From: JAEUIZ01 sp046155605
GTDB lineage: Bacteria > Planctomycetota > Phycisphaerae > Phycisphaerales > UBA1924
Direction: 5' to 3'
Length of the DNA: 36,958 bases
NCBI GenBank assembly: GCA_046155605.1
Contig: JBJXFQ010000037.1
Location: 1 to 36,958 of the forward strand
This document shows, piece after piece, positions 21,986-30,089 of this stretch. The notes under the pieces were generated by a model. That model saw only the letters and a list, made by a program, of their open reading frames with translations. It was not told where the DNA came from and ran no database searches. A program made the translations under genes and the position numbers. The stretch's first letter is position 1, and each line of letters begins with the position of its first letter.

Positions 21986-23332
21986 ATGCCCCCGGTCTTT
22001 CCCTTTGCCGCCGTTCAGTATCGCCAGGGTCGTGGCGACGTCAGTTCGCTGATCGCCCCGCCGTACGACGTGCTCGACGCCGCCGGCAAGGCCGCGCTGC
22101 TCGCCAAGGATCCACGCAACGTCGTGGCGATCGATTTGCCGCACACGCCCGCGAAGGAACTCGGCCCTCCCGGGGCGTATGAGGCCGCCGCCGCGTCGTA
22201 TCAGGCGTGGCTCAAGGATGGCACGATCGCGCGGCGCGCCACGCCTGCGATGTTCGCCTATCGCCAGACCTTCAAGCAGCCCGACGGCACGAAGGTCCAG
22301 CGTTCGGGCATGGCCGCCACTGTTGAGGTTGTGCCCTTTGGCCCGCGTGCGGGCGGCGGCATCCTGCCGCACGAAGAGACATTCTCCGGCCCGAAGGAAG
22401 ACCGATTCGCGCTGATGAAGGCGACGCGGGCGCAACTGTCGCCGATCTTCGGGCTCTTCGCCGATGATTCGGGTCGAGCGACGGCGATCGTGCGCACGGT
22501 CATGGCCTCGCGCGGGGCGGACATGACCGCGACCAGCGGCGAGGGCGTGGTGCATGAGGTCTGGATCGTCGCCGATGCGCCGACGATCAAGGCCTATCAG
22601 GACGCGCTGGCGGGCGAGGATATCTTCATCGCCGACGGCCACCATCGCTACACGACGGGCCTGAACTACTTGAAGACGCTGGAGTCGCAGGGTCCGTTGC
22701 TCGCCGACCACCCGGCGCGGCGCTCGATGATGGTCCTGGTGGGCATGTCCGACCCCGGGCTCGTGATCTGGCCCACGCACCGCGTGCTCGGGGGCATGGC
22801 GTCATACACCTTCGACAAGTTCCTGGCCGCCGCGGGGCCGCACCTGCGCCTCGAGCCGATCGCGGGCGACCTGCGTGCGCTCGGCACCGCGCTCGAGCGT
22901 GTGACGGGCATGGGGGAGCAGCGATTCGCGCTCTGGGATTTCCAGTCCCGCCGCGGGATGTTGGCGATCCCAGCGAATCCAGACGCGCTGGCCGCGCGAT
23001 TTCCGGAGAAGCCCAAGTCGTGGCGCGAACTGACCGTTGCGTTCTGCCAGTACGTCATCGTCGAGGGCGTCTGCCAGCCCGCGCTCAACAGCGGCCAACC
23101 CGTCAAATGGGCGTTCCCGCACACGATCGCCGAGGTCGAGGAGATCGGCAAGGGCTCCGAGACCGGCGCGGGTGGGGGCAAGGGCTTCGTGCCGCAGTTG
23201 GCCGTGATCGTTCGTCCGACGCCGCTGACGGCGGTGCGGGCGGTCAGCAAAGCGAACCAACTGATGCCGCAGAAGAGCACGTTTTTCTATCCCAAACTCG
23301 CGACGGGGTTGTGGATCAATCCACTGGAGTAG
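21986..23332 (+). CDS. DUF1015 family protein
   Basis: A 448-aa protein matching the DUF1015 pattern throughout: PFAAVQYRQGRGDVSSLIAPPYDVLD at the N terminus, FAYRQTF and ILPHEETFSGPKEDRFALMKATRAQLSPIFGLF in the middle, and the conserved IADGHHRYTTGLNYL (Asp217-Tyr222). It ends VRAVSKANQLMPQKSTFFYPKLATGLWINPLE. The family is widespread and occurs with or without serine-metabolism genes; its biochemical role is not visible here. GGAG precedes ATG 21986 by 9 nt. It is divergent from the hydrolase gene with ~54 bp between starts, a gap just sufficient for compact promoters. Confidence 0.92.
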   Translation: MPPVFPFAAVQYRQGRGDVSSLIAPPYDVLDAAGKAALLAKDPRNVVAIDLPHTPAKELGPPGAYEAAAASYQAWLKDGTIARRATPAMFAYRQTFKQPDGTKVQRSGMAATVEVVPFGPRAGGGILPHEETFSGPKEDRFALMKATRAQLSPIFGLFADDSGRATAIVRTVMASRGADMTATSGEGVVHEVWIVADAPTIKAYQDALAGEDIFIADGHHRYTTGLNYLKTLESQGPLLADHPARRSMMVLVGMSDPGLVIWPTHRVLGGMASYTFDKFLAAAGPHLRLEPIAGDLRALGTALERVTGMGEQRFALWDFQSRRGMLAIPANPDALAARFPEKPKSWRELTVAFCQYVIVEGVCQPALNSGQPVKWAFPHTIAEVEEIGKGSETGAGGGKGFVPQLAVIVRPTPLTAVRAVSKANQLMPQKSTFFYPKLATGLWINPLE

Positions 23333-23371
23333 GTTCGCGCCGCCGACAACGGTGCAAGGCGCGGCCTGAGT

Positions 23372-23845
23372 TCAACCGGCCGGCGCGGCGGGCACCGGCT
23401 CTTTGCCGTGTTGATCGAGCCACCTGAGGAGTTCCTTGGTACGGACGGCACCGGTGAGCCGCGCGACGACCTGTTTCTGCCTCATCAGGATGAGGTCGGG
23501 AAAGGCTTCGGTGCCCAGCCGCGTGAGGAGCAGGCTGGTGTCGTCGCCCTCGCGGAGGATGGTGGCATCGACAAAGACCGGCACGGCGTGCTCGCGGACC
23601 CACTTCTCGACGCGGCGATCGGCGAGCGCGCCGCCTTTAAGTGTGTTGCACGCGGGGCACCAATCCGCGCCGACAAAGACGAGCACGGGCTTGCCCTGCC
23701 CCGCCGCGGAATCGACATTGAGCGTGCGATCGAAGTACGCGGGAAGCGGATGCTTCGAGCCGCCGCAACTCCGTGTGAGCATGGCCAGAAACGCGATGCA
23801 GATGACGGCGATGACGGCGAAGAGGAAGTTGACGTTGGTGTTCAT
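23372..23845 (-). CDS. Membrane-anchored thioredoxin-like protein
   Basis: A 157-aa protein with an N-terminal membrane anchor (residues 7-24) and a thioredoxin fold: GKPVLVFVGADWCPACNTLKGG with the redox pair Cys63/Cys66 (CPAC), VPVFVDAT, and the cis-proline region GTEAFPDLILMRQ. The C-terminal helix reads TKELLRWLDQHG. The active site would face the periplasm, suggesting a role in disulfide reduction or isomerisation, similar to the soluble domain of DsbD. ATG 23845 overlaps the hscB stop by 4 nt (ATGA), so they are translationally coupled. Confidence 0.9.
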   Translation of the reverse strand: MNTNVNFLFAVIAVICIAFLAMLTRSCGGSKHPLPAYFDRTLNVDSAAGQGKPVLVFVGADWCPACNTLKGGALADRRVEKWVREHAVPVFVDATILREGDDTSLLLTRLGTEAFPDLILMRQKQVVARLTGAVRTKELLRWLDQHGKEPVPAAPAG

Positions 23846-24360
23846 CGCATGGGCCTCGCCGGGTCGAGTTGCTCGATCAGCCGCTCAAGATAGCGCCACG
23901 CGTTGAGCCGCGTGCGAACGGCACGCAGCGCGTCGGGCGCGGGCGTGGAGCCGGCCCGGGCGAAGAGCGCGGCAACACGAGAAACCATCTCCCGCCGCTC
24001 GGCCTCGGCCCAGCGCGCCCAGGTCGCTCGTGCTTCTTCGCCCCGTGCCGATGCGAGGTCGTCGTCGATGCGCTCGCGAAGTTCCAGGGTTTCGGCAAGG
24101 AACCCTTCGGGGAGCGAGCGATCGGCCTCTTTCGTGGGCCCGCCGAGCCGGAGCAACAGCGCCTCGGCGCGCCGTTCGTGGTCTTCGAGTGTGGCCTTGG
24201 CGTCGTTGAGGGCCGCCATCGCCCGGGCCGCCTCGTCATCGCCGCCGACGATGTCCGGGTGCGCCGCTGCCGCGCGAGCGAGGTACGCCGCACGGATCGC
24301 CACGGGGTCGAGGTCGAACCGGGCTGCGAGGCCGAGTGCCTGGAAGGGGTCCGGGTTCAC
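23842..24360 (-). CDS. hscB: Fe-S cluster co-chaperone HscB (J-domain protein)
   Basis: A 172-aa protein, the same length as E. coli HscB. The N-terminal J-domain reads DPFQALGLAARFDLDPVAIRAAYLARAAAAHPDIVGG with the HPD motif (34-36) needed to stimulate the Hsp70 ATPase. The C-terminal helical domain contains EGFLAETLELRERIDD, matching the IscU-binding helix of HscB. It would deliver scaffold-bound Fe-S clusters to HscA/DnaK-type chaperones. GTG 24360 is chosen because upstream codons lack family similarity. Neither hscA nor iscU is adjacent; the coupled downstream gene is a thioredoxin-like protein. Confidence 0.85.
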   Translation of the reverse strand: MNPDPFQALGLAARFDLDPVAIRAAYLARAAAAHPDIVGGDDEAARAMAALNDAKATLEDHERRAEALLLRLGGPTKEADRSLPEGFLAETLELRERIDDDLASARGEEARATWARWAEAERREMVSRVAALFARAGSTPAPDALRAVRTRLNAWRYLERLIEQLDPARPMR

Positions 24361-24407
24361 GCGAGACTGTAGCGGCACGGCACGGAACCGCGGCCATACC
24401 CTGCAGC

Positions 24408-24692
24408 ATGTCATCCCCCGACGCCAAGCCCGATGCGACGCCAAGCACGACGCCCCAGGCCATCTCGGCCGAGCAACTGAAGGCGGCGTTTACCGTCTTC
24501 AAGAAGCGATTCAAGTTGACGCGACTGGACGATGAGTCGCGGCTCGGAGGCGGCAGACCAACGACGTCAGGCCGATCCTCGCAGATCGCGGGCATCGTCC
24601 CGCCCAATGACTTCCCGTCCGCCGTCTGGCGCGAACTGGCACGCCAGGGCCGGATCAAGGACCTGGGCGGCGGCTTTTTCGGGATGCCGTGA
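24408..24692 (+). CDS. 94-aa protein of unknown function
   Basis: The N-terminal third is a Ser/Pro/Thr-rich disordered tail. The rest is ISAEQLKAAFTVFKKRFKLTRLDDESRLGGGRPTTSGRSSQIAGIVPPNDFPSAVWRELARQGRIKDLGGGFFGMP. The amphipathic helix (FTVFKKRFKLTRLDDES) and the final helix plus GxGFF tail resemble a small protein I recall from planctomycete genomes. ATG 24408 begins 47 bp from the divergent hscB start. No domain or partner is known to me. Confidence 0.65.
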   Translation: MSSPDAKPDATPSTTPQAISAEQLKAAFTVFKKRFKLTRLDDESRLGGGRPTTSGRSSQIAGIVPPNDFPSAVWRELARQGRIKDLGGGFFGMP

Positions 24693-24702
24693 GCGAGGGC
24701 GA

Positions 24703-24858
24703 TCAGCCTCGCGGGATGCGTGTCCCCTTTTTCGCGCCCTTGACGCTCGACGGCTCGACGCGGCTGCCCTTGTGCGAAGTGCTCGTCGGCGAGCGCTGCT
24801 TCTGGCCGGATTTGCTGGCGTTGTCGGACCGCTGCCCGCGGTTTGGTGTTGTGGCCAT
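24703..24858 (-). CDS. 51-aa highly basic, Ser/Lys/Gly-rich small protein
   Basis: Minus-strand frame from ATG 24858 to TGA 24703-24705. It begins MATTPNRGQRSDNASKSGQ, continues with KQRSP and HKGSR, and ends VKGAKKGTRIPRG. GAGGA lies 6 nt before the ATG. There are no acidic residues apart from one Asp and one Glu, and no hydrophobic core, so it is probably disordered and nucleic-acid or ribosome associated. The opposing plus-strand frame (24689-25126) has unremarkable composition and a weaker case. It is convergent with the 94-aa gene. Confidence 0.55.
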   Translation of the reverse strand: MATTPNRGQRSDNASKSGQKQRSPTSTSHKGSRVEPSSVKGAKKGTRIPRG

Positions 24859-25100
24859 GGGAAATCCTCATCAGGGCTCGCTCGACGCCGCGAGGTTTGG
24901 CTCGCGAGCGGGCGAATCAGTGCAAAGCGTAGCGAGCGGGTGCGTCACGCACGTCGCACACAAGCGAAAAAACCGAGCGGGCGGCGGGACGGGTTCGAAT
25001 CAACCGCCGTGGCGAAAAATAGCCGCACAGAGCGAGAACCACCTGCCATTTTGCTGCTACGGCAGGCAGTTGCATCGAACTTGTCACACAGGCGTATCGC
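24859..25100. other. Intergenic stretch, no gene recognised
   Basis: The 242 bp between the carboxyltransferase stop (minus strand, 25101) and the 51-aa gene's start hold no convincing gene. The local GC is lower than around it, with an A-rich patch at ~24966-24972. A T-loop-like GGTTCGAAT (24992-25000) lacks the stems of a tRNA. Any promoter for the 51-aa gene should lie here, but I see no convincing -35/-10 pair. Confidence 0.4.
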
Positions 25101-26804
25101 TCATGTCTGCAACACCCCCGTCTTGAACGGCCTCGAATAGTCCCACCCGCTCGTCGACTCAAGCGCCGCGATCAGTTCCTCGCGGGTCTTGTGCGGCTCG
25201 ATGATGCGATCGACCCAGCCGCGGGCCGCTGCGTGGCGGATGTCGGCCTGCTCGGTGTATGCCGCGTGGATCGCGCCATAGATCGCCTCGTGCGCGGCCG
25301 CGTCGATCGTCTCCCCTTTGCGCTTGCGGCTCGCCTCCTCGATCGTGGTGAGCACGCCCGTCGCCTGGTTCGCGCCCATGACGGCACACTTGGCGCTGGG
25401 CCAGGCGAACGAGAGGAACTGGTCGAACGCCCGCCCGCACATCGCGTAGTTGCCCGCGCCGTAGGAACCGCCCGTGATCACGACGATCTTCGGCACGATC
25501 GAGTTGCTCATGGCGTTGACCATCTTCGCGCCCGCGCGGATGATGCCGCCCTGCTCGCTGTCGCGTCCGACCATGAAGCCGGTGGTGTCGTGAAGAAAGA
25601 TCAACGGAATCTTACGTTGGTTGCAATCCATGATGAAGCGTGCGGCTTTGTCGGCACTGTCGTCATAGATCACGCCCGGCATGTTGGTGAACTTGGCGGG
25701 GCCGGCCTTGCCGCCGGGCATCTGGCGTTGGGTGATCTTCTTCTGGTTCGCGACGATGCCGCAGGGATGGCCACCGATGCGCGAGTAGCCGCAGACGAGC
25801 GCCTGGCCGAAGTCGGCCTTATACTCGTCAAAGTCGGGGGCGAGGGATTCGAACGCGCGACCGCCGGCGGATTGGCCGTCGGCGTTCGGCTGCGAGCGAA
25901 CATCAACGAGGCACGCGATGATGGCCTTGATGTCGTACTGGATGCCGGGCTTGTCGGCGAACGCCGAATAGAGATCATCGGCCGAGCGCGCGGTGGCTGA
26001 TACGGAAGCAGGCAAGGCGGCATTGAGGCATCGAGGCATCGAGGGGGGATACTTAGCAACAAGGCTCCGCAGCCGCGTGATGCACGCCTGGTCATCTTTC
26101 TCCTTGAAATCGATCGTCCCGCTGATGCTCGCGTGCATGGCCGCGCCGCCGAGTTCCTCATCGGTCACGACTTGTCCGATCGCCGCCTTCACGAGCGCCG
26201 GCCCCGCGAGATAGAGCCCGCTCCCCTCCGTCATCAAGAGCGTGTCGCAGAGCACCGGCAGATAGCCCCCGCCCGCCACGCAATAGCCCATGATCGCCGC
26301 GATCTGGGGGATGCCCTCGGCACTGATCACCGCGTTGTTGCGGAAAATCCGGCCGAAATCGTCGGTGTCGGGGAAGACGTCCTCCTGCAACGGCAGAAAG
26401 ACTCCCGCGCTATCCACCAGATAAATCAGCGGCAGCCGCGCCATCATCGCAATCGTCTGCGCCCGGATGATCTTCTTGCACGTCATCGGGAAAAACGCGC
26501 CCGCCTTCACCGTCGCGTCGTTGGCGATGATCATGCAGTGATGGCCCTGCACGATGCCGATACCCGTGACCACGCCGGCCGCCGGGGCACCGCCGTGCTC
26601 TTCGTACATCCCGTACGCGCACCACAGACCGAGCTCCTGGAGCGCGGTGCCCTCGTCGATGAGCTTCGCGACGCGTTCGCGCGCGGTGAGGCGGCCCTTC
26701 TCGTGCTGACGATCGATCGCTTTCGTGCCGCCGCCCTTGCAGATGGCGGCCTCGATCTTGAGAAACTCAGCGGACTGCGTGCGAAGCGGGCTTTCGGTGC
26801 TCAT
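25101..26804 (-). CDS. Acyl-CoA carboxylase, carboxyltransferase (beta) subunit
   Basis: A 567-aa biotin-dependent carboxyltransferase. The N half has RQHEKGRLTARERVAKLIDEGTALQELGL, VTGIGIVQGHHCMIIANDATVKAGAFFP and PLIYLVDSAGVFLPLQEDVFPD. The C half has PLIFLHDTTGFMVGRDSEQGGIIRAGAKMVNA and VVITGGSYGAGNYAMCGRAFDQF, the two oxyanion-hole regions. The LPLQEDVFPD and FMVG motifs point to the methylcrotonyl-CoA carboxylase beta subclass, which carboxylates 3-methylcrotonyl-CoA in leucine breakdown, though geranyl- or propionyl-CoA remain possible. AAGGA lies 6 nt before ATG 26804. No biotin carboxylase/biotin carrier gene is adjacent, so its partner must be encoded elsewhere. Confidence 0.93.
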   Translation of the reverse strand: MSTESPLRTQSAEFLKIEAAICKGGGTKAIDRQHEKGRLTARERVAKLIDEGTALQELGLWCAYGMYEEHGGAPAAGVVTGIGIVQGHHCMIIANDATVKAGAFFPMTCKKIIRAQTIAMMARLPLIYLVDSAGVFLPLQEDVFPDTDDFGRIFRNNAVISAEGIPQIAAIMGYCVAGGGYLPVLCDTLLMTEGSGLYLAGPALVKAAIGQVVTDEELGGAAMHASISGTIDFKEKDDQACITRLRSLVAKYPPSMPRCLNAALPASVSATARSADDLYSAFADKPGIQYDIKAIIACLVDVRSQPNADGQSAGGRAFESLAPDFDEYKADFGQALVCGYSRIGGHPCGIVANQKKITQRQMPGGKAGPAKFTNMPGVIYDDSADKAARFIMDCNQRKIPLIFLHDTTGFMVGRDSEQGGIIRAGAKMVNAMSNSIVPKIVVITGGSYGAGNYAMCGRAFDQFLSFAWPSAKCAVMGANQATGVLTTIEEASRKRKGETIDAAAHEAIYGAIHAAYTEQADIRHAAARGWVDRIIEPHKTREELIAALESTSGWDYSRPFKTGVLQT

Positions 26805-26839
26805 GATGATCCTTAGCGGGTTTAGAGCGTAGGACGACG

Positions 26840-27646
26840 CTAGAGCGAGGCGAGATCGCGGCGCGAGAGCCGCCACCCAGCAAGCCCCCAGAGCACCAGC
26901 GCCAGGCCGAACAACACGCCAAGGTCGCGCCAAGGCCACAGGCCCGTTCGCATCACGTCGATGGGCCGAAGGTAGTTCATCAGCGACAGAAACGCGACGT
27001 GCTTCGCCGGCTGCCAGAACTGAGCGAGAAAGTTGAGAAGGAGCGACGCGAGCACGATGCCCGCGACCCAGGCGATCGCGCGCCCGCGCCGCTCGCCCAG
27101 CGAGCCGATGGCCGCGGCTGCCCCCGCGACCGTGATGTGCATCGCCAGCAGGTTGAGCGCGACGATGCCGACGCGATCGAGGCGCGGCATGAACCCCGCG
27201 ATCGAGCCGCCCGCGAGATTCCCCGAGATCGCGAACGCCACAAGCGTGAACGAGCCGAACAGAGCCACCAAGACCTCGGCGCGATGCACGTGCCAGCGCG
27301 AGACGGGCAGCGTCAGGAATGAATCGATCGTGCCGCGCTCGATCTCGCCTGTCGGGACGCGCGTGCAGGTCACGATCGCATGCGACCACACCAGCGCGAG
27401 CGGCACCGGATGCACCCACGGCAGAGCCTGGAACAACTCCGCGCTGAGCTCTCGAACCTCGGCCCCGACCAGCGCCGCGATCATGTTCTTCAGAAACGGC
27501 AACCGCTGTAACTGGTCGGCGATGTCTCCGCCGAAGGTCGGAAGAACATATGCAAGCAGCATCTCCGCCGCGAGGAGCGCGACGCCGATCGTCAGCGTCG
27601 TGGCGAGGGTCTCGCGCAGCGCCTTCGCGACCAGGCCGCGGTTCAT
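26840..27646 (-). CDS. ABC-2 type transporter permease
   Basis: A 268-aa protein with about six hydrophobic segments, typical of ABC-2 permeases: TLTIGVALLAAEMLLAYVLP near the start, a conserved EIERGTIDSFLTLPVSRWHVHRAEVLVALFGSF region (the cytoplasmic coupling segment, equivalent to the GTxEFLLxxPVSR pattern), VGIVALNLLAMHITVAGAAAAIGSL and a C-terminal LFGLALVLWGLAGWRLSRRDL. It works with the ATPase encoded upstream, whose stop codon overlaps its ATG by 4 nt. Substrate unknown; such pairs often export lipids, drugs or peptides. GGAG is 8 nt from the start. Confidence 0.85.
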   Translation of the reverse strand: MNRGLVAKALRETLATTLTIGVALLAAEMLLAYVLPTFGGDIADQLQRLPFLKNMIAALVGAEVRELSAELFQALPWVHPVPLALVWSHAIVTCTRVPTGEIERGTIDSFLTLPVSRWHVHRAEVLVALFGSFTLVAFAISGNLAGGSIAGFMPRLDRVGIVALNLLAMHITVAGAAAAIGSLGERRGRAIAWVAGIVLASLLLNFLAQFWQPAKHVAFLSLMNYLRPIDVMRTGLWPWRDLGVLFGLALVLWGLAGWRLSRRDLASL

Positions 27647-28578
27647 GGCGATTCTCCGCCGTCGATGCGCGCTGGCGGGGAGTCGTCGTTGCGACCGTCG
27701 GCGGAATAGTGCGCGCGAAAGAGCGATTCGAGGCTCGGCGGCCCGATCGTCACGTCTTCCACCGGCGCGGCACCAAGCCACGCGAGCACCTCTCGCACCG
27801 GTCCGCGCGTGGTCGCCTTCCAGACGCCGTTGTCGCGCGACACGACCTCCAAAGACGGCGGGGGCGCTGACGGCTCGCCGCCCGATCGCCATCGCACAAT
27901 CACCTCGTGCCCGGCGCGACGGCGGAGAGAATCCAGCGAGTCCTGCGCGACAAGCCGCCCCTCTCGCACAATCGCCACGCGATCGCAGAGCGCCTCAACC
28001 TCGGCGAGCGAGTGGCTGGAGAAGAAGACGGTCCGCCCGCGCGACGCCGCGGTCCTTAGCTCGTCGCGAAGCTGGTCCTGCATCAGCGGATCGAGCGCCG
28101 TGCTTGGCTCGTCGAGGATCAGCAACTGTGGATCGTGCGCGAGAGCGAGGATGAGCCCAAGCTTCTGCCGCATCCCGCGCGACATGCGGCGGACTCGCAC
28201 CGACAAATCCAGGCTAAACCGCTCGGCCAGTTCGCAGCCGCGTTTGAGCATGTCGCGCTGACGGATGGCACCAAAGAGCCGCAGCGCGCCTCGGCCGTCC
28301 ATCCACGGGTAGAACCGAAAGTCGCCGGGGATCGAGCCGACCTCGCGCCGCAATGCGGGTCCATCGCGCCACGCATCCAACCCGAGCACACGGGCCGAGC
28401 CGCCGTGCGCGCGCAACAGGCCCAAAAGAATGCGAATGGTCGTGGTCTTTCCCGCGCCATTGGGACCAAGGAAGCCGTACAGCGACCCCAGCGGCACGTC
28501 GAGCGACGCCGCGTCCACCCCGCGCCGCGGGCCGTAGCGTTTGGTCAGGTCGCGCAGTTCGATCGCGTTTGTAGTCAC
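27643..28578 (-). CDS. ABC transporter ATP-binding protein
   Basis: A 311-aa ATPase of the ABC-2 (CcmA/NatA-like) class: Walker A GPNGAGKTT (38-46), signature RMSRGMRQKLGL (~131-142), Walker B LLILDEPSTALDP (152-164), and the H-loop FFSSHSLAEVEALCDRVAI. The signature SRGMRQ replaces LSGGQ, which is normal for this class (SKGMKQ type). The C-terminal ~90 residues form an extra domain ending in a low-complexity tail. It drives the permease encoded downstream (4-nt overlap). This gene is the first of the minus-strand block and is divergent from recA. Confidence 0.93.
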   Translation of the reverse strand: MTTNAIELRDLTKRYGPRRGVDAASLDVPLGSLYGFLGPNGAGKTTTIRILLGLLRAHGGSARVLGLDAWRDGPALRREVGSIPGDFRFYPWMDGRGALRLFGAIRQRDMLKRGCELAERFSLDLSVRVRRMSRGMRQKLGLILALAHDPQLLILDEPSTALDPLMQDQLRDELRTAASRGRTVFFSSHSLAEVEALCDRVAIVREGRLVAQDSLDSLRRRAGHEVIVRWRSGGEPSAPPPSLEVVSRDNGVWKATTRGPVREVLAWLGAAPVEDVTIGPPSLESLFRAHYSADGRNDDSPPARIDGGESP

Positions 28579-28896
28579 GTCTTGCGGGCTCGCGGGCAGA
28601 TATTCACAACTGGCTGACGACTCTACAGCCGTCGCTGATCGCGCACATCTTCCTGGTATTCATGTACTTACAATCACGCCGCCAAGTTTCCGTCCAAAAC
28701 CCGAAGGTTTACCGTTCAGAGGGTTGACAGAGTGTTTGGTATGTGGTAAAGTATTTGCGTCGGGCTCGCGTCCAGCATCGCCCCCGGCCGCTTTTTGGGA
28801 CGATCGTTCCAGGCGCACATGCTGGTCCCCGGTGGTCCCGGCAATCTTTGGCCAAGCCAGGTGCCCGGCCAACCCCGGCAACGATAAGGAGGGCTT
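28579..28896 (+). other. 318-bp ABC-recA intergenic region with recA leader
   Basis: The region separates the divergent ABC ATPase and recA. It holds the recA promoter (28724-28752) and a ~138-nt leader that can form two hairpins. The first pairs CCAGCAT (28772-28778) with ATGCTGG (28819-28825). The second pairs TTGGCC (28848-28853) with GGCCAA (28867-28872), optionally extended by CCGG (28838-28841) with CCGG (28875-28878). AAGGAGG (28886-28892) follows, 4 nt before ATG 28897. No gene is seen in it, and no obvious SOS box of the GAAC...GTTC or GTTC...GTTC type. Confidence 0.6.
28724..28752 (+). promoter_or_regulatory. recA promoter, near-consensus sigma-70
   Basis: TTGACA (28724-28729) is a perfect -35 match. 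The -10 is TAAAGT (28747-28752), separated by the ideal 17 nt. Transcription would begin near 28759, giving a leader of about 138 nt before the recA start. Confidence 0.75.
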
Positions 28897-30015
28897 ATGG
28901 CCCGTTCCGATCAGCAAGTTGAGGCCAAGCCTCGCGTCTCTCACTCAACCTCCAACGGTGCCGTCGGCCAGGCGCCGCGGGTGGGGATCGAAGACAAAGA
29001 AAAGGCACAGGCGCTCACTCGCACCATCTCGCAGATCGAGAAGGTGCACGGGAAGGGCTCGATCATGCGGCTCGATGAGGCCGCGTACCTGAATATTCCG
29101 GGAATCAGCACGGGAGCGCTCTCGCTCGACCTCGCGCTGGGCGGCAAAGGCATCCCGCGCGGGCGCATCGTCGAGGTCTTCGGCCCGGAATCGAGCGGCA
29201 AGACGACGGTCGCCCTCACGGTCGCGGCCAACGTGCAGCGGACGGGCGGCGTGGCGGCGTTTATTGACGCCGAGCACGCGCTGGACCCGTCGTGGGCGCG
29301 GCGGATCGGGGTCAACATCGATCACCTGCTCGTCTCGCAGCCCGACTCGGGCGAGCAGGCGCTGGAAATCTGCGAGTTGCTCGTGCGCTCCAGCGCGGTC
29401 GATCTGATCGTGGTCGACTCGGTGGCGGCCCTCATCCCCAAGTCCGAGATCGAGGGTGAGATGGGTGACGCGTCGGTGGGCGTGCAGGCACGGCTGATGA
29501 GCCAGGCGATGCGCAAACTCACGGGCGTGATCGCGCGGTCCAACTGCACGGTCATCTTCATCAACCAGATCCGCGAGAAAATCGGCGTGATGTACGGCTC
29601 GCCCGAGACGACGCCCGGCGGGCGGGCGCTCAAGTTCTACGCGTCGGTGCGGATCGACGTCCGCCGGACGGGAGCGGTGAAGGAGGGCGAGGTGACGGTC
29701 GGCAGCCGCACGCGGGCGCGAGTCGTCAAGAACAAGGTCGCTCCGCCCTTCCGCGATGCTGAGTTCGACATCATGTACGACGAGGGGATCTCCACGTCGG
29801 GCGATCTGCTCGATCTGGCGTCCGACATCGACGTGATCGATAAGAGCGGCGCGTGGTACAGTTATGGAGACGTGCGTCTGGGCCAGGGGCGTGAGAACTC
29901 GAAGAAGTTCCTGAAGGAGAACCCCGACCTGTCGCAGGAGATCCGCGAGGCGGTACTGAAGATCAAGGTCGTCGCACCAGTGGCCGCGCCGACGGCAGAA
30001 CCCGAAGAGGAGTAG
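28897..30015 (+). CDS. recA: Recombinase RecA
   Basis: A 372-aa RecA: Walker A GPESSGKT (96-103), Walker B LIVVDSVAALIPKSEIEGEMGD, loop L2 region FINQIREKIGVMYGSPETTPGGRALKFYASVRIDVRR, and a C-terminal acidic tail (EPEEE) that normally damps filament formation. RecA catalyses ATP-dependent strand exchange and, where LexA is present, triggers its cleavage. It has an ~30-residue Ser/Gln-rich N-terminal extension before the conserved start (KEKAQALTRTISQIEKVHGKGSIMRL). AAGGAGG lies 4 nt before the ATG. tRNA-Leu follows, 75 bp downstream. Confidence 0.98.
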   Translation: MARSDQQVEAKPRVSHSTSNGAVGQAPRVGIEDKEKAQALTRTISQIEKVHGKGSIMRLDEAAYLNIPGISTGALSLDLALGGKGIPRGRIVEVFGPESSGKTTVALTVAANVQRTGGVAAFIDAEHALDPSWARRIGVNIDHLLVSQPDSGEQALEICELLVRSSAVDLIVVDSVAALIPKSEIEGEMGDASVGVQARLMSQAMRKLTGVIARSNCTVIFINQIREKIGVMYGSPETTPGGRALKFYASVRIDVRRTGAVKEGEVTVGSRTRARVVKNKVAPPFRDAEFDIMYDEGISTSGDLLDLASDIDVIDKSGAWYSYGDVRLGQGRENSKKFLKENPDLSQEIREAVLKIKVVAPVAAPTAEPEEE

Positions 30016-30089
30016 CGGCCCCTAGGCCGTCGCGCGTCGCCATCGGCGGTGGTCGGTGGGAAACAGGGCGACTATGCTCTCTTCTCGCC

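Noticed and set aside
24992..25000. GGTTCGAAT resembling a tRNA T-loop
   Set aside because: Flanking bases do not form the T stem or an acceptor stem on either strand.
24689..25126. 145-aa plus-strand frame
   Set aside because: Mixed composition, no motif, weak start; the minus-strand 51-aa frame has a good ribosome binding site and an ordered composition.
28579..28760. LexA/SOS box upstream of recA
   Set aside because: No GAAC-N4-GTTC or GTTC-N7-GTTC match found near the promoter.
28541..29092. 183-aa plus-strand frame across the recA leader
   Set aside because: Overlaps the start of recA in another frame and covers the promoter and hairpins.
30016..30029. CGGCC-CCTA-GGCCG hairpin after recA as a terminator
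   Set aside because: Only five base pairs and no run of T after it; insufficient for an intrinsic terminator.
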